A stretch of 64,000 bases of DNA from positions 4,270,501 through 4,334,500 of the forward strand of contig CAMRHE010000011.1 of the NCBI GenBank assembly GCA_947044405.1, in the 5' to 3' direction. This DNA comes from Leptodactylus fallax. Lineage: Eukaryota > Chordata > Amphibia > Anura > Leptodactylidae. Every line of letters begins with the position of its first letter. Position 1 is the first letter of the stretch. This document shows positions 36,359 through 48,837 of the stretch, in pieces. A program made the translations under genes and the position numbers. Under the pieces are notes generated by a model. It saw nothing but the letters and a program-made list of their open reading frames with translations. It had not been told where the DNA came from and did not search any database.

Positions 36359-38386
36359 TTTTCCTTGTGATGGCGCCACAGTGGAATCAGATCACTTTAT
36401 AGGGATTATTTTCATAAAAAGAGATTGTGAAAAAGAGTACCACCTCTAGATTCAAGTGTTAATTTTCTTCATTAATACTCTATCTAATATGCAAATTCTC
36501 AGCTATCAAAATTACCTCTACCATTTTATTATAGTGGCATTTGCAGATATAGAAAACAATACCCTTTCCATTGGCAATACATAACAGGCAGTCACAGGAT
36601 AAAACATTCACTAAGCTTTGCAAAAAACATTTAGATCTGCAGTCTCTATATGTGCTCTGGAGAAAAAAAATGTATTTTGATTATTTTTCTCTGATAGATT
36701 TTCTAATAATTAAAAGGAATAATCCAAAATTAGATTTTAATCATACATGGACCATCCTTCTTCATGTACACCAGAGATATTCACATTACCTGATTGCAAC
36801 CAACCTGCAGTATGTCAGTGCTGAATGATAAGGGCATTGATTCACGCAGAAAGGACTTGATGGAATTGTTCACTTCTCCGCAATATGCTTATTGCAAATA
36901 TACACTTATATGAACTGGAGTTTGAACCAAGTCAAACAGGACTATTACAATGGATAGAGGGGCACCACTGGAATTAAATTGATAAAGGACACCATTTCAA
37001 TTGTGTAGTCCAGCTAACTTTGGTTATGTGCACAGGTATACAACAGATCTATTTTACCTTTTGAGTTCTAGTCACAGTAACATAAACTGTAAAAAAAAAA
37101 AAAAAAAAAGAAAGAGTGAATGAAAGAGACACACTAAAAAATCCCTTTAAGTACTTTCCCTTTAAAACTAGAATGTGGCCAAAGCTATTTCCTTAAATCA
37201 TTTTAGAATTAGACATTAAATTAACAGCCCATTCTATATTTAAAGGAAAAAAGTATAATACTGTCATTAGTCCAGCTGGAAATTCATAAATATAACTATG
37301 ATGAATGGCCTCATAAAGTGAGACATTTGCAGGAGAATAGTTTAATGTTTTTATTATCACAAATGAACCTCCAGATACATATAGAAACAGCAGGATAGTC
37401 TGTTCCTATTCTTCTATCTGAATCGCTCATACTGATGAGCTACTCATGTTTTAACTGACTTAAGAAAATGTGTATTTAATTATATATTTAACCTCTTTTT
37501 CTCTTCCAAGGAACCCGCATTTATTATGAACTAGCGCTCAGTACTCGCTTTAAACCTCTACAGAAGCCAAAAGCTATTTCTCAAAAAGTGGATTAACATA
37601 ATGCCTTTAAGTATCAAAACCAGAGATTGAATTGAATAATACTGAATTTTTTCGTATCCAAGAAGAAATGAAAAGTAAACTAATTTGCACTGTAAAAGCA
37701 ATTTATATAAAAAGCATTGCATAAAGTATATCAATATATCCATAACCAAAGCAAAAGCTGCCACATCTGACTATGCAATAAAAACACTGTAAAGCATAGG
37801 GTTAATGGAATAGTCAGTCACTCCAACCAAAGGTTTGATGCCTTCCATTCACTATTCAATACCTATGGACACATACAAATTGTTATGGGGATTTACAGCT
37901 ACTGGAAATAGTACACTGACACCCCGAGGACTTGTCTAAGACAGCAAAACAAAAGAACAGCTATCAAATGTCTTAAGATGGAAATGACTTTAGTGAGCAG
38001 CATCCAAGACAGAATGATAGGGATTACCCAGATAAATTGAAAGTGCACAAGTTTAATTGTAGTGGATGAAAAGGTAAAGTCTTTCTTATCTAACATTCTT
38101 ACACCTGACTGCAAGATGACCTTGTTCTAGGATGATATATAATGGTGTATAGACCTTAGAGACCCAGAGAGAGCAAAAGCTGGAAACAAATGGACTAGAA
38201 GACCAAATTGAATATAAAAAATGTTCTACTAAATTAATTGTGTGCTGTTTTAATATAATATGTATATTTACAGATTTGGCTTTTTTCACAGAGGCTGTCC
38301 AATTCCTTTAGAAAAGAGAAGCAACAAATCCTATAAATAAAAAAGGCGTCTTACTACCACAGAATGCTAATGAAAAGGTTTGGGGT
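36359..38386. other. Unassigned AT-rich sequence
   Basis: About 2 kb. An A-run lies at 37091-37109. No gene, RNA or mobile element is supported. Confidence 0.55.
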
Positions 38387-38487
38387 TTAAAGGGGTTTTT
38401 CAGGCTAAGTAATTTACCTATCCATATGATAGGTTACCTATCCAAATGATAGGCCATCAATTTAAAAGTCCCATAATACCTCTTTAA
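38387..38487. mobile_element. 101-bp TTAA-flanked mini-MITE
   Basis: TTAAAGGGGTTTTTCAGGC at the left fits the T2-type start, and ATACCTCTTTAA ends it. The interior repeats CCTATCCATATGATAGG and CCTATCCAAATGATAGG, then CCATCAAT, words shared with foldback family H. It appears to be an extreme deletion form. Confidence 0.65.
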
Positions 38488-39818
38488 GGAAGTCAAACAC
38501 TAACTTATATTCTCAGGGAGACCCTAATTTCTTGTGACTGATGGTGTTGGGGAAATAAAATTTGGCATTTGGGATTTCAATATGTCCAATCCTTTGTAAT
38601 CATCAATCCCAGCATAAGTGTGTATGGGGGAGTCAGGAGAAACAGCTGTTGGCTGAACAAACATTGAAAGTGTATTGCCACCTGGACAGGGTATTAGACT
38701 TGGATGCATTTCAGTTAGTCTATTAGGTGCAAATTATTTGTAAATTCTAAATACTCTATGTCAGTTGCTGTAAAAGCAGAACATAATTCTACCTGATAAA
38801 TGACCTTCGTGTAAGAAGGCTCAAAACCTAATAAGAACTGTCAGCGTTTCCCTCCACATATCCTTCAACTGCTATGGATTACAGTTGTGTCTGTTAACTG
38901 GGGAGTAGCTATAGTGGGTGCAGCAATAGCAGTCGCTACTGGGCCCTGGACACTGAAGGGGCCCCAAAGGTCCTTCTGCAAAATAAAATATAACAGTATT
39001 CTAAATGTCACATAGTAAGGTGGGTCCAGGAGCTTTAAGTGAGGCCATGGTCTGTTAATATGTGTATTCAGGCCAGGTTATGTTATTGCTGTACTGTATA
39101 CAGTATATATATTTATTGTTGTATTGGTTATAACACTCAAATGTCATAGACCCCGATGATGGATGTTGGTGAGACTAGGAGGCCACAGTGTAAGCCAAAG
39201 TGTAAGTCACAGTGCTGGGCTGAGACTGAGCCATATGCAATGTCCTGGCATGGACTTAACACTGTATTAGAAGGTGCCTACACACATCTTGTGGCAGCAG
39301 TTAAATAGTAAGAGAAAGAGCAGTGCTTGCAGTAGTATAAGTACAGTATATAGGTACACCACCAAGGTGATAATCAAAGAAAGGGCATTATACCTGTGAC
39401 CACCCTGTGAGAAGGTTTTATTTTACTCCCTAAGTTATCAGTAGTTCTAGGAAACTTTTTCTCAGCCCTCAGGACTTTGAAGATGAGTGATCTTATTTCA
39501 AAGGTTCAGATTGTGCTTTCACTGTGTAGTTGTAGCTCATCTTAAGAGTTAAGACCACTTACAGCATTAAAAATTCTTATATTTGTATGTAGTCTTCTTC
39601 CTGAAATGGCTTACATGGACATTTGTGATTTCGGCAGTGTACAACCATGTCCTTGAATTGAGGCTGAGCACCTACCACACCTAGACAATGGACATGGCTG
39701 AGAATGCTTTTCTGCAAAAAGCAGACCCTGTTTTCTAGTTCTAGGCAACTCCTACAGTATGTATATTGTGGCGTTACCTTGTTCAATTTCCACAAGATAC
39801 AAATCTCATTATCATATT
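38488..39818. other. Unassigned sequence
   Basis: About 1.3 kb without a supported feature. 38900-39000 has unremarkable GC-richer sequence; the 96-aa minus-strand ORF at 39577-39867 has no recognisable domain. Confidence 0.5.
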
Positions 39819-40152
39819 TTAAAGAGTGCCTGACACCAGGTCTGAAAACCCCAATGACATACATCATCTGATAGGTGCTGTCACTCTGAGAGTTTTATAT
39901 CTGTTCAGCCATTCCAAATATATAAGACCTGTTAGTGTTTATGCAGATTTAGGTATCCTAGCCAAATGGACGGTAACACATTATGATAAACCGCAAACAG
40001 AGACCCCACCCTCGGAGAAACCACAATGTTACAGCCCACTTGGCTAGTATACCCTAATATACACTAATAGGGCTTATATCTTTGGAACAGCTGAAAGGAT
40101 TTGGATAAGGTACAGCATGTACTTTTGAGACCTAGTCACAAGTCCTCGTTAA
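39819..40152. mobile_element. TTAA-flanked element, family B
   Basis: TTAAAGAGTGCCTGACACC starts it and AAGTCCTCGTTAA ends it. Its interior shares GACATACATCATCTGATAGG and GTGTTTATG with 33333-33719. 334 bp, no coding. Confidence 0.65.
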
Positions 40153-40296
40153 ATAAGTGTACAGTATACTTCACCCAGGAGCTTAAGCACATACGTGTAT
40201 TGTGAAATAAACAGCATAACACATAGCTCTAAATGGGAGCGTAACAAACAAAGACTGGGCCCCATAGCAAACTTTTGACTTGCTTCCCCCCACCTC

Positions 40297-40596
40297 ACAC
40301 AGCATAGCGTCCCCTTTCCTGGACCCAACACAGTATAACACCCCATTTATACACAGTATAATGTCTAACAGTCGCCTCAGTACAATATAATGTTCAACAA
40401 TGGCCCCTTCACACAGTATAATGTCCCATAGTAGTCTCCATACAATATAATGTCCCATAGTGGACCCTCCACACAATATAATATTCCACAGTGGCCCCTC
40501 CATACAATATAATGTCCAGTAGTGGCCACTTCACACAGTATAATGTCCCACAGTGGCCCATCCACACAGTAGAATGTCCCTCATTGCAAATACTGC
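40297..40596. repeat. Minisatellite, ~31-bp degenerate unit
   Basis: The word ACA(G/A)TATA recurs at 40353, 40382, 40413, 40442, 40473, 40504, 40535 and 40566 (last as ACAGTAGA), with spacings of 29, 31, 29, 31, 31, 31 and 31. Each unit continues ATGTCCCA(C/T)AGTGG and a C-rich stretch. The repetitive minus-strand ORFs here are translations of the array and not genes. Confidence 0.88.
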
Positions 40597-40664
40597 AAAA
40601 ATTTTGGTTTTGGCAGAACCCAAAATTTTGGGAGTTCACCCACAAACTATTATTTTATTCTTCA

Positions 40665-40940
40665 GACACCAGAGTATAATGATCGGAGGCCCAGTAGAGG
40701 TGATCAAACATAAAAACCAGACGTCACATGGATCACACCGGGGTCACAATGCATAATGACCCCGGCGTGACCCACGTGATTGTTGAGGTCCAATTACAGG
40801 TCTCAGCAGTCTTTGACATCATTGAAGAGGCCTGAAGATAGGGGAGGTGAGTAATACTGTTTTTTATGTTTGCTCACTTCCCTTGGGCCTCTTATCATTA
40901 TATTCTGGAGTCTGAAAAGACCCCAGAGTATAATAGCAGT
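40665..40940. repeat. Foldback ending in CCAGAGTATAAT
   Basis: CACCAGAGTATAATGATCGG at 40669 and the inverse TTATCATTATATTCTGGAG near 40893 flank GGGGTCACAATGCATAATGACCCCGGCGTGACCC-type inverted words (40740-40773). The same CAGACCCCAGAGTATAATAG word forms a perfect palindrome inside the hAT element at 49279-49320. Confidence 0.65.
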
Positions 40941-40999
40941 TTAATTTCAAACCAGGCGAACTACGTGAGACGAATCTCGTGAAGTTTATCCAACAAATA

Positions 41000-41240
41000 C
41001 TCTTGCCGTGGCCCTACTTACCGATCACCATTCCTGGCCACAGCAGCCTCCGCTTCCCCTTCAGCCCTCCAGGGGACCTCGTGCATCCTATAGCATGTCG
41101 CTGTCAGCGACGTCCTGATGCTGTTCAGCGACATGATATGGGATGCAGGAGTGGGGATTGGTATGTAAATAGGGGCTGTTACCTGCTCATGTTACTCCAG
41201 AAGGTAATGCAAATTTAAATAAAAAAGCAGCAGAGGCCCC
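41000..41240. repeat. Relative of the palindromic repeat at 50-235
   Basis: It shares the order CTACTTACCGAT, CAGCCTCCGCTTCCCCTTC, GTAAATAGGGGCTGTTACCTG, then a loop and TCCAGAAGGTAA with 61-220, but the hairpin here is imperfect. Noncoding. Confidence 0.6.
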
Positions 41241-41376
41241 ATAGCAGCCGCTACAGCTGCTATGGCAGTAGTTCTGCCACTTCCTTTAAGAAAATGCTTC
41301 AGAGTTATTATAAAATGGGGAATACAATTATTTACTACAAAAGACATGTCAAGAGTGCTGACAGATCCACTTTAAG

Positions 41377-41721
41377 AATCTACTTTTACATTTAAACTAA
41401 TATGTCCTGCCCAAGAACCTAATTACTACTATCCCCCCAAATTAATTACAATAATGATTAAACATTAATCCATTGACATCTGTACTTTGATTTGTGAACT
41501 GAAGAGATCGAGAAAAAGAAGAATCCTTTGAGAAAGGAAACCTTCAATTTCCCATCAATAATTCAGCAATCCAGTTCTAGTATGAAACATTGCAATGATG
41601 AAATAACCTGCAATTGTAATTAAACATAGTGCATATTGCTTATTTGTGCCAAAATGATTTGTCAGATCCATATTTGCACTAGATCAATGTATGATGATGA
41701 GATGATTAATGATTCTACTTC
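41377..41721. other. AT-rich unique segment rich in TAAT words
   Basis: No repeat or ORF. It contains CTAATTAC, AAATTAATTACAATAATG, ATTAATCC, GTAATTAAAC and TTATTTGTGCC-type motifs. See findings for the possibility of a conserved noncoding element. Confidence 0.35.
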
Positions 41722-42245
41722 AGATTCCTCTCCACTTTCTGGCACTGTGCTGCTTGCCACGGAAGCTGAGCTTCGACTTTCCACCACAGGTTCATTCACT
41801 GATTAGTCTCAGACACAATGGGGTTGAACAGGAGTAATCTAACGCCATGGATTCCACAGCAAGAACAAGCCGGATACTTTTTTCAGTGTCCTTAAAAGAG
41901 AATCATCCGGTGCTGCCTCCCATTGAAAACAATGGTAGGCAGATACCAGCCGAAATTTGGAGATAAATTTGAGGTGGAATTTGAGGTAGACACTCACCTG
42001 GATTCCTCTTCATTTTCCAGCACTCTGACTTTCTGCAGGGCAATGTCAAGGTAGAGCTTCGGCTTTCCATCGCAGCTTTCCACCACTGACACCGCTCAGA
42101 TGAGTGAGCCTTATCAGTGGGGTATTTCACGAGAATCCATAGAAAGATCAAGCAAGACACTTATTTTTTCAGCGTTCTGCTCCTATCTCCGCCTCCATTT
42201 GAAAACAATGGGAGGCAGAATCAAGGCAGAATTTGTTGCTAATTT
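41722..42245. repeat. Direct duplication of a ~276-bp unit
   Basis: Unit 1 (41722-41990) and unit 2 (41998-42245) share, in order: TTTCTGGCACT/TTTCCAGCACT, AGCTTCG(A/G)CTTTCCA, CACTGA, AGCAAGA and GCCTCCCATTGAAAACAATG. The last word recurs at 41915 and 42191, 276 bases apart. Noncoding. Confidence 0.75.
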
Positions 42246-42269
42246 TGAGATGGAATCCATATAGATAGG

Positions 42270-42780
42270 TAGATATGTTGCTGCATTTTTGTATTTTTTA
42301 TATATCGCTTCGTAGTGAGCACCTGGGATGTGCAGTTTTAACCCTTTTTTTGTTTTTGTTGTGTATTACAATGTGAGAGGTGGTTCCCTCCATGGTTTGA
42401 CCAGCAATCCCTTCTAAATGCACAAGTTTATCTAATTGGAATAGAGTATATATATTTTCCATTTCCCCATCTGCCTTAGGCTATTTTGAAATAGAGTGTG
42501 CTCTGGATCCTACTCACCCTGTGTTCACAATGTAGACCTATTCAGGGTCCAAGAGAGGTATGTTTATTTAGTGTAGGTTCCCATCTGAATGAGGTCGCCT
42601 TGTCGTGGCAGGTGGGCTTCTTACTGTTTGATCAAATGTGTATAACAAAGAACCTCTAAATTATAGATTATAGTAGGTGTTTTTAACTACATCAGTAATG
42701 CCCTTTAGGTTTCCATATGCCCTTGTGCTGTGTGCGGAGTGCTGCTTCATTTTTGTATTTTTTAGATAAATACATAATTA
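42270..42780. repeat. Dispersed repeat unit bounded by CATTTTTGTATTTTTTA
   Basis: GCTGCATTTTTGTATTTTTTA near 42274 and GCTTCATTTTTGTATTTTTTAG near 42744 bound a ~470-bp unit with CCTTTAGGTTTCCATATGCC near its end. It looks like one full unit plus the start of another. Class unknown. Confidence 0.5.
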
Positions 42781-44479
42781 GGATTTAAAGATTTACACAG
42801 GGTCCATTCATGTGCAAGACTACTGTTCATAATGAAAAATTAAGAAATTCATTTAGGGGGTCTCCAGGGGTGCCACATTCCCTTTATTGTGCTAATTGGT
42901 GGGCATCACAGAAATTGGACCCCACAGATCAGAAAGTGAAAGCCCATCAATGTTTTTGTCCTGGAGAACCAGTACTAACCAGATGGTTTTCATTTAAGAG
43001 GAGCCCACTAAAAATGTAAAACACTTATAACAGACTGAGAGTCACTAAGTTACAAAACTGCGGAATAATTGTGATATAATGGAAAACTAGGACAATATTA
43101 ATACATACAGAACTATTCTTCTCTACTATACTTTCTAGATGCTTCTACGAAATATGTTTGCACCTTAGAAATAATTAATTCACCACTTGGACAACTACAG
43201 ATTATTGAAAAGTTTTGGACTAGTAATCAAACTGGCTAGATACATTTACAGTCACAGTAGCCTGTTGTTATAGTAAATGGAGCCACCTGCATCCTGATGG
43301 GGGCCACTTGGTATGACGCATGGTAGGTTACAATAGAAGTGTTAATCCATGTCTTGCACTGTTTTCGGCAGCTTTGTGTTTTTATGCAGCATCACATTTA
43401 TTTAAGTAAATGAGTAACCGGCAGTAACTGATCTTGTTTTTCTTAGACTAGTTAAGATCTCTAGATGCTGACCTGCTTCCTTTTAGTTTCCTCTCAGACA
43501 ATTGAAATGTGGTCTCAATAAAATGCATTAAACATGCTGAACTGCTAAATGTGGTTTTACACATTTTAAACACTTCTCTGGTTTGTGTTGTGACTTACAC
43601 AACAAAAGTGTTCATCACCCTTGCTCAAGTGTTATTTGGGCAGATAGAGACCATGAAGATGATTTCCAAATAAAACATAATAATGGCCATATGTTAATAC
43701 ATCAGAAGTTAGAACAGCAGTCAAAGGTTGTTAAAGGCAAACAAAGTTTTCATGAAAAATGAAATATGTGCAGTGTCCTCCCAGGCAGTCTGTTCTATGA
43801 ATGTATAAGCCTTTATACATGATGTCCTATCAGTTTTTCTGCTGCTAATAATCACATTATAGCTGAAACACATTTTACACAGTCTCTCAGGCAATAAGGA
43901 GCAGTCTGCCCCACTACCCATTACTAATACTGTTCTGCCATTCAGCCAGGAGTAACTATACAATAGCAAGCAAATAGCTGAGAAAAGCCCAAGTGACCAT
44001 ATTATAGAAGATGCAGGAACACTTCATCATAAATATAAAGCAAATACATGCAACCAAGCAGCTAAAACAAAAGAAAAAAAAATTCTATGAGCACAGTCAG
44101 GAAAACTGCTTGTTGTCTATGAATTATTTCCCATCTGTAATCACACATGCAGCATGAAGTAGCTGCAAGTTCATAGAAGACTTTTCTTCCATTATATGCT
44201 GTGATACTTGCAGAATATTCAGTTTTTTGCATAGAGCAACAATTTGCAGAAACGTGTGTGTAGACTGAGGAGAATAAACCCTTTCCCTCTCCATTCACTG
44301 TGTGAAGAAAGGAAATCACCCCTTCCATTCACATTAGATAATTAAGATGGAATCACAGTACCTATGGACGAACTTCCCTGGTAACAAAGGAGTGAACTGC
44401 AAATTAGCTGGAAGGAAGACACCTAGTGGCAGGAACTTTAGAGAGTTTTTTTGGGCAGAAAGCAGCCTGCACTGATCAC
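42781..44479. other. Unassigned sequence
   Basis: About 1.7 kb without a supported gene, repeat or RNA. Confidence 0.55.
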
Positions 44480-44935
44480 GGGCATTAAGGCCCCAGGCAG
44501 CTAAATCAAAGCCATTTTGCCGGGGATGTCCAGCACCTGGTGCAAGCTCCAGGGCCAGCTTCCCATTTGCATGACATCCAGGTTCCTATTGAAGGCTTGA
44601 AGGCTTGTCTGGCATTACCTTCTAATGCAGGCTGCTGTATGGAGAATAGAAGTGCTGATATTTTGCAATGCATTGCAATGCACTAGCAGTGTAATACATT
44701 GCATTAGTGATCAGCCCCCCTGGTATTCTAGAACCCTAGGGGGTCTAATAAATGTAATAAAAAGAAAAAACATATATAAAAAAAATATTAAAAATTCAAA
44801 CCACCCCCGCTTTCCCTAGAACACATATAAAAGTACCTCAATACTGTGAAACACATACACATTAGGCATCCCTGTGTCCAGTTTTGAAAAATGAGGCCTG
44901 GTCCTTGAGGTACTTTTACGCTGTGTCCCCAAGGG
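44480..44935. repeat. AT-rich dispersed repeat, family K
   Basis: GGCTGCTGTATGGAGAATAG, TGCAATGCATTGCAATGCAC, CCTAGGGGGTCTAATAAATG, an A-rich run, then GGCATCCCTGTGTCC parallel 10190-10400 and 25990-26150. It ends CCCCAAGGGGTTAAG. Noncoding. Confidence 0.55.
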
Positions 44936-45080
44936 GTTAAGGTTACCGTGCCAACCTGAGAAGCTTCTGCAGTATCTGAAGTTCCCTGGGCTTGTCCAAT
45001 TAGCAGCTGATGAGGCATATAAAAAACCATTTCCTCCTGAACCAAATGCCTGCTAATTTAGTACGCTAGTTAGGCTATGA

Positions 45081-45122
<42 letters not shown>

Positions 45123-46994
45123 GGATTGCTTTATTCAGACTCTTGTTGTTTTTGGTTATTCATTTGTCTCATGGTTCTGTCTCTGATGTGAACTTTGGCT
45201 TTATATTGGATATTATTTTGTCTCCTGATTCAGCCTCTGACGTGACCTTTTGGTACTGACCATTTCCCTGGACGTTTATTGTTCTGTTATAGATCTGCTG
45301 TGTAAGTTAATTGTGGGTTTTGGTTTCAGCTAGTGGAGCATTTATTTCTCGAACGGTTTCGGACCCCAAATTTAGCAAAGCCCATCTGGCCTTGAGGCTG
45401 GTCCTGGTGAAGGCGTTTGGATGTCTGGGCCTCTCTCAGCACTGTATAAGATATAAGCAGCTAGTTCTACTGCTCTCTGTTTACCAGCCAGATCCTGCTA
45501 TTTTCTGATATTTGCTACTGAACTCTAACATAACAATTACCTTTTGATTCAGAATCACATGCTCTATGAAATGAGACTAACTTGCCTGAAAAGTTAGTCA
45601 CCATTTAATTATGTTAGTTTTTATTACAAGGATTTTGCCTTTTAGAAGTTATTTTACAAGTAGTAATAGGAATAACAGGAAGGGAGGACATATTGCCTGT
45701 AACCTTTGATTTAACGTCTTAATAAATTGTCTATCATCAGTTTCAGAATCATGCCAATAAACATAGCTGCATTGTCACTTTTTTAAAATTGCTGCCACAA
45801 ATGGATTTTCTATATTTCCTATCTAACATTTAACACCACCAATGCACATTGCAGTAAATTCTCCCAAACCTTCCTGTCTGTTTTACGGTGTCAGGTCTCA
45901 TAGTCTTGTGGATGGATGATATAGAGCCGTTACACAAGATCTGAGTCAAGGAGTTGGGGAGTATTTAATGCAGAGACCCCAGGACAATTTACAGTTTGGG
46001 AGTACCAAGTGGGCACTGCGCATTGGGTCCGAGAAAAGCGTGTTTCAAATGTCTGTTGTTCTTGTCTTTTTTCACTAATGCAATTAGTTTGATGCTTCGG
46101 CTCAAAAAACCACTGCAAAATGTGCAACAAAGAAAGCTGTGTTTCCACAATATGGGGCCTATGCCCTTACAAGAAGAGAAGGCATGTAAGATTGGGTTCT
46201 TGAATTATATATTGTATTCTGCTACCAGCTCAGTCTCTAAACTGATGCTAGTTCGCATCATTGCAACAGATATGATCCACCTATAGACATAAGACTAATG
46301 TACCCCGTAGATCAAGCACAGAGTGGAATGGTAGAAAACACAAAATATGTAATAGAATAGATTCTAATCTCCAACAGAATAAACTTTATTTTAAAGCCAA
46401 AATATATATGTGATGGAATCATTGTATATAGAATAATTGCCCCAGAATCTAGTATTACAGAACTGATTTTCCCCATATTAATTCTACTATCCATAGCGTT
46501 CACCTTATTTCATAGTCCATAGTATTGTCTCATTCCTGCCTGCTGTGTTATGGAGAATAGCTCTAGGCAGATTCACTGAATAGTAAAATAGTAAAATGGA
46601 AGCTTGAAGAATATTATCATCAAACAATCATGCCTCACATTCATATGCATAAATCTCCTGAGAAGACAAGCTGCTATGGAAAATCAAATAAGTCATAAAT
46701 GAAATAAAGTTTATTATATCTTGTCAAATTAATGGATAGTTACTGGATATTCCTTTGTATAATGCATTCAGAACCCAGCTATGATGTAAATCGATAACTA
46801 TGTGGTAGATTTCATAATTATGCGTGGAATATTTCCCTTTACTGATAGAGGAGTAAGATGACTTCTACAACTTTCCTAACTAGTTCAAGGAGTTTGATGT
46901 ATAAGAATATTTTTTAATTCCATGTATAGCATTGTTTTTAGATTATTTGTAGTTTTTGTTTCTTGTATATGGAATTATCTTTTTCACACATGTA
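44936..46994. other. Unassigned sequence with a (TG)n microsatellite
   Basis: Apart from the (TG)n run at 45085-45121, about 2 kb with no supported feature. A GTCTCTGATGTGAAC..CCTCTGACGTGACC near-duplication sits at 45178-45250. Confidence 0.5.
45085..45121. repeat. (TG)n microsatellite
   Basis: About 18 uninterrupted TG units. Confidence 0.97.
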
Positions 46995-47761
<767 letters not shown>

Positions 47762-47763
47762 TA

Positions 47764-48837
47764 TTTCTGCATGGTCATTTTTAAAATGAACAGCCATATA
47801 CACTAACAATGCAAGAGACTATAAGAATCCATACAACTACATAAGTATGATGGGGAGTTGACTGCACCCACAACATCACTGCTACATCTGAAAGGAACAG
47901 GCCTATGTCAGCTGGTTGGTGCACAAGGTCTGGCTCATCACCTGCCTGATATACAGTAAGGCCAGACACTGCGGAAAGGAAGCATTTTTGGCTATTGTGG
48001 AAATGCAGCAGAAAAAAAAAGTAGATGAGATTTTGTGTAATTTCACCTATACACGCAGAAGCATTTCAATTTTACCTGTGGAAGCACTGCATTTTCACCA
48101 TAGACTATGGGGTAGGAAAGGCAGCAGAAATGCAGTGAAAAATGCAATTATAGTTGCTGCCTTTTTTATTTGTCCCACTGCGGGTTTTTTTTTTCAATTA
48201 CATTTGTCCTGCAGCGGTTTTTAGCTGCTGTAATGAAACCCCTTACTTGTATATACTGTCAGTGAATTATATTGTTTATCTGGGTATATACAGTATGTGT
48301 TGTTTAAGACACTGTGGTTTTTTTACTCATGGTCTCTACACAGAATTCCCTTTGAATCAGCACAAGACAGATAAGATGGTTATAAACTGGCAGGCAGATG
48401 AACTCATTCCTGGACATCAGAGAAAGGTGGGGGAGGTCTGGGGGGGACCCACCTCATAAAGGGTGCACTGACGAAGAACATCTGAAACGTTTTTCTGTTT
48501 TTTTTCTCATTTTTATTTTACAAACTGTTTTGCTTGTCTATGTCACATTTGTCTATTTTTTTATGCGCACTGAAGTGTGTCCGACTGCTGGTAGCAGTGA
48601 GTGTCTGTGTGTCCTAGATTCCTTTGATCCTGAATGATATCGGTAGTGGCAATGTGTATCTGGTTGTATGGACTGTGCTGGGTTGTGATTTATTCTAAAT
48701 TTGCAGTCTGAGTGAAGGATAAATGCAAGATTGAGCGAGCTGAGTGAAATAACCTCTGACAGCTAAACCCATGTCATGTGCTAGGATGGTTGGTACGTGA
48801 CAGCTGCGCTTCCACAATACGAGGCCTTGCTCTTAGG
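47764..48837. repeat. Family C foldback remnant and unassigned sequence
   Basis: 47950-48240 has family C wording: AAGGCCAGACACTGCGG, TGCAGCAGAAAAAAAAAG, GATGAGATTTTGTGTAATTTCAC, and TTTTTAGCTGCTGTAATG. 48805-48837 (GCGCTTCCACAATACGAGGC) is a family C right end. Between them 48300-48800 is mixed sequence with a hammerhead-like word at 48468 (see findings). No gene. Confidence 0.5.

Noticed and set aside
37500..37560. Pyrimidine tract plus AG followed by a short GC-richer piece, possible exon
   Set aside because: The open frame is very short, codes for nothing recognisable and no donor site partner was convincing.
40183..40645. Repetitive minus-strand ORFs rich in GHYIV/TLYCV-like repeats
   Set aside because: They are direct translations of the 31-bp minisatellite in shifting frames.
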